Below, one piece after another: positions 41,584-52,698 of a stretch of 64,000 nt of DNA (positions are counted from its first letter, which is position 1; each line of letters starts with the position of its first letter). Source of the stretch: DASTFY01 sp963813375 (GTDB taxonomy: Bacteria; Actinomycetota; Acidimicrobiia; Acidimicrobiales; Ilumatobacteraceae); the NCBI GenBank assembly GCA_963813375.1, contig CAWEYT010000019.1, forward strand, positions 62,001 to 126,000. Direction: 5' to 3'. Under the pieces are notes generated by a model, which worked only from the letters and a program-made list of their open reading frames with translations, had not been told where the DNA came from and searched no databases. Position numbers and translations under genes: made by a program.

Positions 41584-43695
41584 CCGCATCAGGGCCGGGC
41601 CCGGCGGACTGGCGGCTGGCGGTCGACATCGGGGGGACGTTCACCGATGCGGTCCTGCTCGATGCCGCCTCCGGCCGGGTGGTCGTGGGCAAGACGCTCA
41701 CGACGCCGGCGGCGCCGCTGGAGGGTGTGCGGTCCGGTGTCGGAGAGGTGCTGGCCGGGGCCGGCGTGCGTCCGGGCGAGATCACGGCCCCGATCGTCCA
41801 CGCCACCACGTTGATCACCAACGCGCTCATCGAGGGCAAGACGGGACGGGCCGCACTCGTCACCACCCGCGGCTTCGGCGACACGCTCCTCATCCGCGAC
41901 GAGCACCGCTACGACATGTACGACCTCCAGATCGAGTTCCCCGCCCCGCCCGTCCCGCGGGAGCGCACGTTCGAGCTGGACGAGCGGACGATGGCCGACG
42001 GCCGCGTCGCCGTCGTCCCGTCCGAGCCGGCCATGGACGAGCTGGCGGCGCAGGTGTCCGCGGCCCGGGCCGAGGCCGTCGCGGTGTGCCTGCTCAACTC
42101 GTACGTCAACCCGGCCAACGAGCGGGTCGTGGCCGAGCACCTGCAACGTCGCCTCGGGGTCCCGGTGTGCATCTCGGCCGACGTGTCGCCGCAGATCCGC
42201 GAGTACCCCCGCATGATCACGACCGCCTGCAACGCCGCCACGATGCCCGTGATCGGGCCCTACCTGGACGAGCTGCAGAAGTGGCTGGCCGCCGAGGGCT
42301 TCGGCGGCTCGGTGCTGATGATGCTGTCGAACGGCGGCGTCGTCTCGGCGGCCGACGCGGCGCGTGTGCCGATCCGCCTCGTCGAGTCGGGACCGGCCGC
42401 CGGTGCGCTGGCCGGCTCGTGGTTCGCCCGCAAGCTCGGTGAGCGACGCCTGCTGTGCTTCGACATGGGGGGCACCACGGCCAAGTCCTGCCTCATCAAG
42501 GACTTCGAGCCGGAGCTCACGACCACCTTCGAGGTGGCCCGCATGTACCGGTTCAAGAAGGGCTCGGGTTTCCCGGTGTCGGTGCCGTCGGTGGACCTCG
42601 TCGAGATCGGGGCGGGCGGCGGCAGCCTGGCCCGCATCGACGAGCTGGGCCTGCTCAAGGTGGGTCCCGAGTCCTCCGGCGCGGACCCCGGCCCGGCCTG
42701 CTACGGCCGCGGCGGTGCGCAGCCGGCCGTCACCGATGCCGACGTCCTGCTCGGTCTGCTCGACCCGGACTTCTTCCTGGGCGGCGACATGCCGCTCGAC
42801 GTCGCTGCCGCGACCGCGGCGCTGGCGCCGATCGCGGCCGCGCTCGGCCTCGCCGCCGACGACACGGCCGCCGGCGTGCACGACGTCGTGAACCAGAACA
42901 TGGCCGCGTCGTCGCCGGATGCACGCCGTCGAGCAGGGGGTCGACCTGCGGGGCGTGGCGGTGATCGCGTTCGGGGGCGCCGGCCCGGTGCACGCCTGCG
43001 GGCTGGCCGAGCTGCTGGACTCGGACCGGGTCATCTTCCCGGTCAACGCCAGCGTGCTCTCGGCGTTCGGGACGCTGGTGACCCCGGTGCGCATCGACCT
43101 GGCGCGCTCGCTGGTGCGCCGGCTGGAGGGCATCGACGAGGCCGACCGGGACGCGGTGCTGGACGAGCTGCGGGCCGAGGGCCGGCGCGTCCTGGCCGCC
43201 GCTGGGGTGCCCGGCGACGCGGTCCGGTTCCGGTACGGGGTCGATGCCCGGTACGTCGGCCAGGGCAACGAGATCACGATCTGGGTCGGTGAGGGCGAAC
43301 GGTGGCCGGCGACCGCTGACGAGGTGGCGCGGCGGTTCGACGAGGAGTACGAGCGCATCTACGGCCTCACCATCCCCGACGTCGGCGTCGAGGCGGTGAC
43401 CTGGCGCCTGTCCGCCTACGCCACCAACGCCCCCGTCGAGCCGGTGCCCCAGCTCGGGGTGGGCACGGATGCCACGCCCCACGGCCACCGGCCGGCCCGG
43501 TTCGGCCGCGCGGTGGCCGCCGACCGGGTCCCGGTCTACCGGCGCGAGACCCTCGGCCCCGGCACCCGCTTCGACGGCCCGGCGATCGTCGAGGAGCGCG
43601 AGACGACCGCCGTGATCCGGCCGGGATGGTCCGTCGTGGTCGGCGACGACGGTTCGCTCATGGCGACGCGCAGGGCAGGAGCGGCTGCGCCGTGA
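41580..43695 (+). CDS. hyuA: Hydantoinase/oxoprolinase subunit A (one frame break)
   Basis: The ATP-binding subunit of an N-methylhydantoinase / 5-oxoprolinase / acetone-carboxylase-like enzyme, about 705 residues. ASKHA ATPase blocks are LAVDIGGTFTDAVLLD at the N-terminus and LLCFDMGGTTAKSCLIKDFE; also STGSDPGP-like ESSGADPGPACYGRGG. The frame breaks at about 42910-42917 (extra C in TCGCCGG) and resumes at MHAVEQGVDLRGVAVIAFGG, continuing to 43695. With subunit B it would cleave a cyclic amide at the cost of ATP. The exact substrate cannot be read from sequence. Confidence 0.9.
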
Positions 43696-45266
43696 GCACC
43701 TCGTTCGATCCCATCGAGCTCGAGGTGCTTGTGGCAGAGCCTCATCGCCACGGTCAACGAGCAGGCCAAGGCGCTGCAGCGGGCCGCCTTCAGCCCGATC
43801 GTCCGGGAGGCGGGCGACCTGGCCAACGCCGTGTTCGACCGCAGGGCCCGCATGGTGGCCCAGGCGGTGACGGGGACGCCCGGGCACATCAACTCGCTCG
43901 CCATCGGCGCGGCCTCGATCCTCGAGGAGTACCCGCCCGACTCGCTGGTCGCCGGGCGACGTGCTGATCACCAACGACCCGTACAAGACGGCGGGCCAGC
44001 TCCTCGACGTGACCGTGCTCGTCCCCGTGTTCAAGGGCGAGCGGGTGATCGCGTTCTTCGGCTCCACCATCCACCACACCGACGTCGGCGGCTACGGCAT
44101 CGGCGCCGGTGGTCGGGACGTCTTCGAGGAGGGCCTGTGGATCCCCATCTGCAAGCTGCACGCCGCCGGCGAGCGCAACCCGGACGTGTGGAAGTTCATC
44201 CTGTCCAACGTCCGCCAGCCCGACCACATGGCCGGCGACCTGCACGCCCAGATGGCGTCGGGCGAGGTGGGGGCCCAGCGCCTGCTCGCCCTGTGCGAGC
44301 AGCACGGGCTGGACGACATCGAGGACCTGGCCGACGAGATCATCAGCCGTTCGGAGGCGGCCACCCGCGCCTCGATCCGCCAGCTCCCCGCCGGCACCTA
44401 CCGCGTCCCACGCCCTCCTCGATCTGGCCGACGGCTGCCGCATCGACATCAACGTGGCGCTCACCATCGACGCCGACGCCGGCGAGGTGCTCGTCGACTA
44501 CGCCGGCTCGTCCGGCGCCAGCCCGTACGGGATCAACGTCGTGAAGAACTACACCCACGCCTACACCACGTTCACGGTGCGCAGCGTGCTCAACCCGGAG
44601 ATCCCGAACAACCACGGCAGCCTGGCACCCGATCAAGGTCGAGGCCCCTGAGGGGAGCATCGTCAACGCCGTGCTGCCGCAGCCCGGCACCGCCCGCCAC
44701 GTCGTCGGCATGTTCCTGCCCAACGCGCTGCTGAAGGCGCTGGCCCAGGTGAAGCCGGAGCAGGCCATGGCCGAGGGCTCGGGCGCGGTGTGGACCATGC
44801 AGGTCAACGGCAACCACGACGACGGCCGCCCGTTCATCACGGCCATGTTCACCTACGCCGGGGGCGTGGGCGCCCGGGCGGCGAAGCCCGGCCTGTCCGC
44901 GTGCTCCTACCCGACCGGCGTGGCGGCCGTGCCCGTCGAGGTGGTCGAGGCCAGCGCGCCGATCCGCTTCCTTCGCAAGGAGCTGCGGCCCGACTCCGGC
45001 GGTGCGGGGGCCCAGCCGGGCGGGCTCGGCCAGACGATCGAGTTCTCGGTGGACACCACCGGCCATGGCAGCTCAACGCCGTCACCAGTCGGTTGGCCGT
45101 GGCGCCCGAGGGCATCTTCGGCGGCGGGCCGGGTGCCGCCGGTCGTTTCAGTGTCAACGACGAACCCGTCACCACGCAGGCCCGCGTCACCCTGCAGCCC
45201 GGCGACGTCGTGCGCCTGGAGCTCCCCGGCGGTGGCGGGTACGGCGAGCCCGTGGAGTCCCGCTGA
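43692..45266 (+). CDS. hyuB: Hydantoinase/oxoprolinase subunit B (five frame breaks)
   Basis: Partner of subunit A, about 523 residues after repair. Order: STSFDPIELEVLW, SLIATVNEQAKALQRAAFSP, VLITNDPYKTAGQLLDVTV, GSTIHHTDVGGYGIGAGG, ALLDLADGCRIDINVALTID, YGINVVKNYTHAYTTFTVRS, KVEAPEGSIVNAVLPQPG, GGLGQTIEFSV and QLNAVTSRLAVAPEGIFGG, all typical HyuB blocks. Breaks at about 43728, 43955, 44403, 44628 and 45068; the first four are single extra bases. GTGA overlap with hyuA. The number of breaks is error-like, since every conserved block survives in one frame or another. Confidence 0.88.
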
Positions 45267-45287
45267 AGGAGCGGCAGGAGGGGTGCC

Positions 45288-46486
45288 GTGAACGTGCTGA
45301 GCGCCGACCTGCTGGCGTCGTTCGACGACTCCATGCGGCCCGTGGAGGACGCGCTCACGCTGCCGCCGGTCGATCTACACCTCCGAGGAGTTCCTGGACT
45401 TCGAACGCCGGGCGCTGTTCGACCGCGAGTGGCTGTGCGTCGGACGGGCCAGCCGGATCCCCGAGCCCGGCGACTTCTTCACCGTCACGGCCAACGGCGA
45501 GGGCGTCATCGTCGCCCGCGGCAAGGACGGCGCCATCCAGGCCTTCTCGTCCGTGTGCCGGCACCGGGGCATGGAGGTGGCCGAGGGCGAGGGTAACTGC
45601 ACGACGTTCACCTGCCCGTACCACCACTGGATCTACGGCCTGGACGGCCGGTTGCTCGGGGCGCCGGCGATGGAGCGCACCCACGGCTTCGACAAGAAGG
45701 ACTGGGGCCTGCCCCGGCTGGCCGTCGAGGTCTGGCAGGGGTTCGTGTTCGTCAACCTGGACCCGAACGCGGCGCCGCTCGGCCCCACCCTCACCCGCTA
45801 CGAGCCGTACCTGGAGCACTACCACCTCGAGGACTGCGTGTGCCCGGGCACGTTCACCCTCACCGACCTTCCCTGGAACTGGAAGGTCATGTTCGAGAAC
45901 TTCAACGACGGCTACCACGCCAACCGGCTGCACCAGGTCATCCAGGACTTCTGCCCGAGCAGCCTGGCCGCGTTCCCGGTGCCGTGGGACGACGGGTCGA
46001 ACGTCATCTTCCGCACGAACGGCTACACGCACATCGACGGCGGGTTCAACGCCACGACCAAGGCGCTGCTCCCGATCTTCCCCGACCTCACCGAGGAGGA
46101 GCGCTGGCGGTCGACCTTCGCGCTCATCCCGCCGACGCTGTGCCTCGGCACCGCGCCCGATCAGGCCTTCTTCTTCATCGTGACGCCGAAGACCGCCGGC
46201 ACGATCGACGTCGAGATCGGCTATCTGCGTCCATCCGAGCGCGCTCGAGCACCCGATGTTCGACCACCTGCTCCAGATGTCCGACGCCGGCGTGCAAGTG
46301 TTCGTGCGCCAGGACCAGGACGCCACGACCAAGGTCCAGCGGGGACTGTCCAGCCGGTTCGCCGTGCGCGGCCGCTACTCGTGGCAGGAGGAGAGCCACG
46401 TGCAGTTCAACCGGTGGCTCATCCAGCGCTACCGAAGGCACTACCCGGTCCAACACCAAGCAGAGCAACAAGGGGGAGGAACATGA
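45288..46486 (+). CDS. Rieske non-heme iron oxygenase, alpha subunit 1 (two frame breaks)
   Basis: A ring-hydroxylating or N-demethylating oxygenase of about 398 residues. Rieske [2Fe-2S] ligands: CRHRG and, 16 residues on, CPYHHW. Mononuclear iron site: FNDGYHANRLH (Asp/His-x4-His). Breaks at about 45372 (extra G; restores IYTSEEFLDFERRALF) and 46222 (extra T; restores GICVHPSALEHPMFDHLLQM). GGAGG precedes the GTG start. No ferredoxin or reductase gene is in the cluster, so electrons must come from elsewhere. Hydroxylation or demethylation of the imported substrate is inferred. Confidence 0.88.
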
Positions 46487-47657
46487 GAGGCAAGACGATG
46501 GGGATCGCGGCGTCTGGCTGCGCTGACCCTGCTCGCGGCGGCGTGCGGCAGCGACGACGACGGAGGGACCAGCCGACACGGCGGGCACCGAGGCACCCGC
46601 GGCCTCGGAGGCGCCCGCCAGCGAGGCGCCGACCAGCGAGGCGCCGCCGAGCGAAGCGCCGTCGTCCGAGGCGCCGGCCGCGCACGGACCTCGACACCAA
46701 CGGCGACGGCGAGGTGCGTGTTCGGCGTGGCCACCGCCGGGCCACGCGACGACGGCGGCTACTACCAGGCGCTCGTCGAGAAGGTGACCGAGTTCTCGGA
46801 GGCCAACAGCTACGCCGATCCGATCATCGTCGACAACATCCCGGCCGCCGACGCCGCCACCGAGCTCACCAACCTGGCCGAGCAGGGCGTGGACGTCATC
46901 GCCGTCGGCGCCAGCGAGATCGCCGAGCCCCTGGCCGACCTCGTCGACGAAGTACCCCGACATCTTCTGGTACTGCAACTGCGGCGCCGGGTACCCCGAG
47001 AACCCGGGCCTGGCGCAGAGCCAGGACGACGCGTCGGAGATCAACTACTCCGCCGGCTATGCCACCGGCCTCCTGCTCAAGGACAAGGGCGGCGACTCGG
47101 TCGCCTTCCTCGGCTGCTGCGACCTCGGCTTCGAGAAGGAGTCGTACATGGCCTACGAGAAGGGCCTGCAGGCGGTCGACCCGTCCTACACGATGACCTA
47201 CGTCGCCACGGGCGGGTTCCCGTTCGACTTCGACAACACGGCGGGCGCGACCGAGGCGTTCAACAACGCGGTGGCGCAGGGAGCCGACGCGGTGTACCCG
47301 TTCCTCGGCGGTGCCCACGAGCCGATCGTCAAGCTGGCCAACGACGCGGGGCTCATCACGATGAGCGCCGGCTCGTCGAAGGCCTGCGACCGGACCGACC
47401 TCGACTACCAGATCGCGGTCCGCTTCGACGCCGGCGACTACCTGGACACGATCCTGGCCGAGATCGCGGACGGCGCGTTCAAGGAGGGTGACACCCGCGT
47501 GTTCCACGTCGGTGTCGATCCGGAGCCCGGCGCCGTCATCTGCGACCCGCAGGGCGACCAGCAGGCGCAGATGGACACGGTCTACCAGGACATCGCCGCC
47601 GGCGAGTTCGCGGCAGAGTTCGGGGAGATCAAGGGCACGGCCTACGCGAACAGCTAG
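46483..47657 (+). CDS. BMP-family substrate-binding lipoprotein (about five frame breaks)
   Basis: The extracytoplasmic binding protein of an ABC importer, PnrA/BmpA type, which bind purine nucleosides in known cases. Repaired start: MRGKTMGIAA, LAALTLLAAAC lipobox, then a low-complexity linker with five SEAP units. The mature domain has FGVATAGPRDDGGYYQALVE, NIPAADAATELTNLAEQGVD, EYPDIFWYCNCGAGYPENPG, AFLGCCDLGFEKESYMAY and VYPFLGGAHEPIVKLANDAG. Breaks at about 46512, 46570, 46685, 46717 and 46950, all one extra base. The ATG overlaps the Rieske stop. Several cysteines in the ligand region are unusual. Confidence 0.85.
46605..46676 (+). repeat. Five SEAP repeats in the lipoprotein linker
   Basis: In the corrected frame five Ser-Glu-Ala-Pro units recur every 15 bases (SEAPA SEAPT SEAPP SEAPS SEAP), forming an acidic, proline-rich tether between the lipidated cysteine and the binding domain. 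Confidence 0.75.
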
Positions 47658-47659
47658 CG

Positions 47660-49264
47660 GTGGCCGGACCTTCTCCGATCGGGGGCGTCGGTGAGCCGGC
47701 GCCCCCGGCCGCCGTCGAGCTGCGCGGCATCACGAAGCGCTTCGGCGCGGTCCGCGCCTGCGATGCCGTCGACCTGAGCCTCGTCCGGGGTCAGATCCAC
47801 GGGATCCTCGGCGAGAACGGCGCCGGCAAGTCGACCCTGATGAAGGTCATGATCGGCCTCGTCCTGCCGGACGCCGGCTCGATCACCGTCGACGGCCAGC
47901 CGTGCCAGATCCGCGATCCGAGCGAGGCCGCGGCGCGCGGCATCGCCATGGTCCACCAGCACTTCAGCCTGGTCGAGCCGCTCACGGTCTGGGAGAACGT
48001 GATGCTGGGCGACCACGGCCGGCTCGATCCTGGCGCGGCCCGCCGGCGGGTCCGGGAGATCGTCGAGTCACCTACGGCCTCGACGTCGATCCCGACGTCA
48101 AGGTGTCCGAGCTCTCGGCCGGCATGCGCCAGCGGGTCGAGATCATCAAGTGCCTGCGGCGCGATCCCACGATCCTCGTGTTCGACGAGCCGACCTCCGT
48201 GCTGACTCCGGCCGAGTCCGAGCAGCTCTTCGCGGTCCTGCGCCGGGTCGTGGACGACCAGCGGTGGGCGGTCGCCCTCGTGAGCCACAAGCTCGACGAG
48301 GTGCTGCGGGCCACGGACGTCGTGACGATCATGCGGGACGGGCGGGTGGTCGAGCGGCTCCCCACGGCTGAGGCCGACGCCCGTCGCCTCGCCCGGGCCA
48401 TGGTGGGCCGCGAGGTCTCCCTCCGCTCGGAGAGCGCCGCGCTCGGGGCCATCGAAGTGGCGGCCGAGACGGCGGTGGCGGACGCCTCGGTTGCTGCCGA
48501 GGACGCCCGGCAGGACCGGCCTGTGGTGCTGCGGATGACCGACTGCCGGGTGGCGGGCGCCGACGGCCGCCCCCGGCTGGACGGGCTCAGCCTCGAGGTG
48601 CGAGCGGGCGAGATCGTGGGGGTGGCGGGGGTCGAGGGCAACGGCCAGCGCACGCTCGGCGACGTGCTCTCGAGCCTGGTGGGGCTCGACCGCGGTTCGG
48701 TGGAGGTGGCCGGACGGCCGGTGCGCGCCGGGCGTCCGGGAGCGATGTCGGCGGCCGGTGTCGGGGTCATCCCCGAGGACCGGCACGACTCGGGCTGCGT
48801 GCTCGACCTCTCCGTGGCCGAGAACCTCGTGCTCGTGCGCCCGGAGTCGCACGCCCACCGCGGCGTCATCGACCGCAAGGAGGTGCGCGGCAACGCCGAG
48901 GCGCTGATGGCGGAGTTCGGCATCCAGGCGTCCGGGCCCGACGCCCCCCTTTGGTCGGTCTCCGGGGGCAACCAGCAGCGAGTCGTGCTGGCCCGCGAGC
49001 TGTCGCTGGCGCCGGTCGTGCTGGTCGCGGCGCAGCCGACGCGCGGGCTCGACGTCGGCGCCATCGAGTACATGAACGACCGGCTGCAGCGGGTGGCCGA
49101 GTCCGGGACCGGTGTCCTGCTGATCTCGACCGAGCTCGAGGAGATCCTCGCGCTCGTCGCACCGCGTGCTCGTGCTCCACGGCGGGCGGATCGTGGGCGA
49201 GATGCGCCGCGAGGACATCGATCTCCAGCGCCTCGGCCTCCTGATGGGCGGGATGGTGGCGTGA
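47660..49264 (+). CDS. ABC transporter ATPase with two nucleotide-binding domains (two frame breaks)
   Basis: A double-NBD ATPase of the nucleoside/sugar uptake type, about 535 residues. NBD1: Walker A GENGAGKST, Q-loop HQHFSLVEPLTVWENV, signature LSAGMRQRVEIIK, Walker B TILVFDEPTSVLTPAE, VSHKLDEVL. NBD2: degenerate Walker A GVEGNGQRT, signature VSGGNQQRVVLARE, AAQPTRGLDVGAIEYM in place of Walker B. The degenerate second site is normal in this family. Breaks at about 48068 and 49160; after the second the end reads VLVLHGGRIVGEMRREDI to the stop at 49264. GTG start two bases after the lipoprotein stop. Confidence 0.9.
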
Positions 49265-50389
49265 CGACGACCGTCGCGGTCGAGGAGCGGCCTGCCGCCG
49301 AGGTCGCCCCGCCCGGCCGCGACCTCGGCTTCACGATCGGTCTCTATGTCGTGTCGATCGCCGTGGCGCTCGCGCTGTCGGCGCTCCTCGTCTCGCTGAC
49401 GGGCGGCTCGTGGTCCAAGGTCTTCTCGGCGCTGCTCGACGGCAGCCTGCGGGCCGACGGGCGGTGGGGGACCACGCTGGCGACGGCGGCGCCGCTGCTG
49501 TTCGTGGCCCTCGGCACGATCGTCAGCACGCGCGCCGGCCTGGTCAACATCGGCCAGGAGGGCCAGGTGCTCGTCGGCTCCGCGTTCGCCGCGGCTGCCG
49601 CCGTCCGCCTCGACGGGCCCGGTCCGCTGATCCTCGTGGTGGCGCTGGCGGTCGGCTTCGTCACCGGTGGGCTCTGGGCGGCCATCGCGGCGTGGCTTCG
49701 GTACACCCGCAAGGTCCCGGAGGTCATCACCACCCTCCTGCTGTACTTCCTCGCGCTCCAGGCGACCGGGTACGCGCTGACGCGGCGGTTCCTGCTGCTC
49801 GACCCCGATCCGAACCGTCCCAATCGCAACCAGACGAGCGCGCAGGTCCCGCCGGAGGCTCGTCTGCCTCGCATCCGGATCTTCGGCAACGAGTTCCCCC
49901 TGTCGGTGGTCATCGCCGTCGCGCTGGCCGTCGTCGTCGCGTTCGTGCTGAGCCGGACGGTGTGGGGCTTCCGGCTCCGCGTGCTCGGTGCCAACGCCCG
50001 CACGGCGCAGCGGGTCGGCATCTCGGCCGTCGTCATGGGCACCGTGGCCATGGTCTGCAGCGGCGGCGCCGCCGGTCTCGCCGGCGGCATGATGCTCACC
50101 GGCGGCGTCGGCGAGTACCGGCTCTCGCCGGGCTTCTCCAACAACGTGGGCTGGGACGGGCTGCTGGTGGCACTGCTGGCCCGGGGCCGGCCGCTGGTCG
50201 CTGTCCCGATGGCGTTCGTGTTCGCCATGCTGCGCACCGGAGCGGGCTTCCTCGCCGCGACGGGCGTCGAGCGCAAGATCGTCGACGTCGTGCAGGCGTT
50301 GCTCGTGCTCGCGCTCCTCGTGCCGCCCGCGGTCCTGTCCATACGGGCCCGGCGCCGGGCGACTGGCCGCATCGGGAGCGCGGGTGTGA
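49261..50389 (+). CDS. ABC transporter permease 1 (nucleoside/BMP type)
   Basis: A permease of about 375 residues with 8-10 membrane helices: LYVVSIAVALALSALLVSL, LLFVALGTIVSTRAGLVNIG, QEGQVLVGSAFAAAAAVRL, VPEVITTLLLYFLALQATGY, and the EAA-like loop RVLGANARTAQRVGIS. The GTG overlaps the ATPase stop. In the raw sequence the frame has no stop before permease 2: a TGA at 50387-50389, which would overlap the permease 2 ATG, is in the next frame. A base error in about 50345-50385 would end the gene there; a true fusion is less likely. Confidence 0.85.
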
Positions 50390-51327
50390 TGGGCGGCTTC
50401 CTCTCGGCCGTGTGGACCATCTTCACGAGCGACACGATGTACTTCAGCGATGTTCCGTCTCGCCGTCGCTGCTCGCGTTCGCCGCGGTCGGGGAGTGGAT
50501 CGCCGAGCGCGCCGGCACGCTCAACATCTCCGTCGAGGCGATGATGCTCGCCGGCGCGTTCGCCGGTGCCGTCGCGTACGACCTCACGTCGAGCACCGTG
50601 CTCGGCCTCGTCGGCGCGTGCTTGGCCGGCCTCACCGTCGCGCTCGTCCAGGCGACCATGAGCCACCGGCTGACGGCCGACCAGTTCGTCGTCGGCCTGA
50701 CCCTCAACGTGCTCGTGCTCGGACTCGCCGCGTTCCTCGACTCGAGCATCGACCCGGAGCCCACGCTGGCCAAGGTGGTCGAGGTGCCGTTCCTGTCCGA
50801 CCTGCCGATCCTCGGCAAGGCGCTGTTCGCGCAGACCTGGCCGACGTACCTCGTGTATCCCGTGATCGCCATCGCCGGGTGGCTCGTGTACCGCACGCGC
50901 TGGGGGCTGGAGGTGCGGGCGGTCGGTGAGAACCCGCAGGCGGCGGACGTGTCCGGCATCCACGTCAACCGGCGCCGGCGCCAGGCGATCCTCGTCGACG
51001 GCCTGATGGCCGGTCTCGGCGGCGGGTACCTCGTCCTCGGCATGGTCGGCTCGTTCGACGCCGGCGCCGTCGGCGGGCGAGGGCTTCATCGCCATCGCCG
51101 CGGTGATCTTCGGCGGCTGGACCCTCAAGGGGACGGTGCTCGGCTGCTTCGTGTTCGGCATGGCGGACGCGTTCCGCCTGGCCATGCCCACGCTCGGCTA
51201 CCAGGGCAACGCCCAGCTGCTGAGCTCGCTGCCGTACCTCCTGACCATCCTCGTGATGATCTTCTTCGCCCGTGCCAACCGGCAGCCGTCCGCGCTGGCC
51301 CGGCCTTTCGTCCGCGGCCTCACCTGA
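50389..51327 (+). CDS. ABC transporter permease 2 (two frame breaks)
   Basis: The second permease, about 312 residues: MGGFLSAVWTIFTSDTMYFS, then (after a break at about 50455) SLLAFAAVGEWIAERAGTLN, NISVEAMMLAGAFAGAVAYD, and the loop RAVGENPQAADVSGIHVNRR. A second break at about 51078 (extra base in GGGC) joins SFDAGAVGG to FIAIAAVIFGGWTLKGTVLG. It ends ARPFVRGLT at 51327. Together with permease 1, the ATPase and the BMP protein it forms a complete importer. Confidence 0.87.
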
Positions 51328-51350
51328 CGCGGGCCGTCATCCCTCGACGG

Positions 51351-51746
51351 TCAGGCCTGGCCGGTCTGGCGGAGGAACTCGGTGCCGTCCCAGTAGTCGG
51401 CGCGATGGATCACCTCGCCATCCCGTACCCGGAGGCGGAACACGCCGCGGATGGCGAGCTCGTGCTCGCCCCGCCAGCGGGCTCGCATCGTGTACGCCAC
51501 CACCACCCGATCGCCTTCGGTCACCACGTCCTCGACGTCGTAGCGCAGCCCCTCGAAGTCGGCGAGGAACGCGGGCAGGCGACGGCGGTACTCGTCACGA
51601 CCACGGCAGCTCGACCCGAGGGCCGAGGTGTGCTCGTTCCAGAAGTCCGCGCTCACATGGCCGGCGATGCGGTCCGGATCCCCGCTCGCGAAGGAGGCCA
51701 CGTAGGCCAGTGCGACGTCCCGCGGGCCCGGCCCGCTCAGCCCCAC
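51351..51746 (-). CDS. NTF2/SnoaL-like protein
   Basis: A 131-residue protein with the cone-shaped NTF2 fold pattern: DVALAYVASFASGDPDRIAG, FWNEHTSALGSSCRGRDEYR, DVEDVVTEGDRVVVAYTMRA and VFRLRVRDGEVIHRADYWDG. Such proteins are small isomerases, hydrolases or ligand binders. It is last of a four-gene minus-strand run after two VOC proteins and overlaps the preceding gene by 10 bases. Function unknown. Confidence 0.85.
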   Translation of the reverse strand: MGLSGPGPRDVALAYVASFASGDPDRIAGHVSADFWNEHTSALGSSCRGRDEYRRRLPAFLADFEGLRYDVEDVVTEGDRVVVAYTMRARWRGEHELAIRGVFRLRVRDGEVIHRADYWDGTEFLRQTGQA

Positions 51747-52201
51747 ACCTCGCGGGCCTTGGCGTAGACGCCCTGGTCGTAGGACATCTCGATCACGTTG
51801 CCGTCCGGATCGTTGATGGCGCAGATGTAGCCGATCGGCGGCGGCATCTGCGTGGCCGGCCAGTGCAGGCAGCCCTCGGACTCCGCCTGCGCGGCGATGC
51901 GGTCGACCTCCTCCTTCGTCGGCACCTCGATCCCGATGTGGGCGAACGGCGCCATCGTGGGCTGCGGCCCCTTCTCCTGGTCGCGGAGGAAGCTGACCAG
52001 CACGAGGACGAACGGGCGATCCACCTGGTCGTCGTGGGCCAACCAGGCGCCGTAGCCGTCCGCGTCCTCCCGGCGGTCCAGCAGCTTCAGCGGCGTGTAG
52101 CGCTCGTACCAGGCGATCGAGGCGTCGATGTCCTGGCAGGGGAGAGCGATGTGGGTCCAGCGGGGGCTCGTCGGCCGGAGCTCGTAGGTGGCGTCACTCA
52201 C
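51737..52201 (-). CDS. VOC-family dioxygenase/lyase-like protein 2
   Basis: A 154-residue glyoxalase-fold protein: WTHIALPCQDIDASIAWYER, GYGAWLAHDDQVDRPFVLVL, FAHIGIEVPTKEEVDRIAAQ and CAINDPDGNVIEMSYDQG, giving the His/Glu metal site (HIAL, HIGIE, NVIEM). The start GTG overlaps the stop of the previous VOC gene. Candidate ring-cleavage or isomerase step of the pathway; the reaction cannot be read from sequence. Confidence 0.85.
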   Translation of the reverse strand: MSDATYELRPTSPRWTHIALPCQDIDASIAWYERYTPLKLLDRREDADGYGAWLAHDDQVDRPFVLVLVSFLRDQEKGPQPTMAPFAHIGIEVPTKEEVDRIAAQAESEGCLHWPATQMPPPIGYICAINDPDGNVIEMSYDQGVYAKAREVWG

Positions 52202-52686
52202 GGGTGAAGCCGTCGGGGATCTGCGGTTCCGAGCCGCCCTTGGTCCACAGCACCAGCGTGTTCCCCCAGGGGTCGCGGAACGCGCTGTTGAAGCCGTTGA
52301 ACTCGGCCCAGTAGTGGTCGCGCCACAGGACGGTGGCGCCCAGCCCCTCCGCGGTCGACAGGATGCGCTCCTGGGAGTCGTCGTCGCTGACCAGGATCCA
52401 GATGCGGACCGTGCGACCGTCGGTCGAGAGGGCACGAGGCTCGACGCCCTCGGGGTCGGGGTGCGGCCGGGCGTTGGCCGCGTTGTAGATGCCCATGTGC
52501 AGGTTGCCCACGGGGGACGGCGTGCCGTCGTCGAGTTGGAAGTGCTGGCCCGGGACGATGCGGTGGAAGACGCCCTCGGGACGAGGCTCGACCTCCCAGC
52601 CGAAGACCTCGGCGTAGAAGGCCGCCGAGGCGGTCGGGATCGGACGACGGGAAGTCGACGAAGATCAGGGTGTTCGGGTACGCCAT
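52194..52686 (-). CDS. VOC-family protein 1 (one frame break)
   Basis: A glyoxalase-fold protein of about 163 residues. It starts MAYPNTLIFVDFPSSDP, and a break at about 52640 (one extra C) joins this to TASAAFYAEVFGWEVEPR; the main part then reads VGNLHMGIYNAANARPHPDP, TVRIWILVSDDDSQERILST and AFRDPWGNTLVLWTKGG. First gene of the minus-strand block, 19 bases after the second 19-bp operator. It is coupled to VOC protein 2. Confidence 0.85.
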
Positions 52687-52698
52687 CGGCGGTCGACG

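Noticed and set aside
42908..51080. Programmed frameshifting or decaying pseudogenes in the hydantoinase/ABC cluster
   Set aside because: There are too many breaks, they lie at unrelated positions with no slippery heptamer, and all conserved blocks persist. Insertion errors explain them better.
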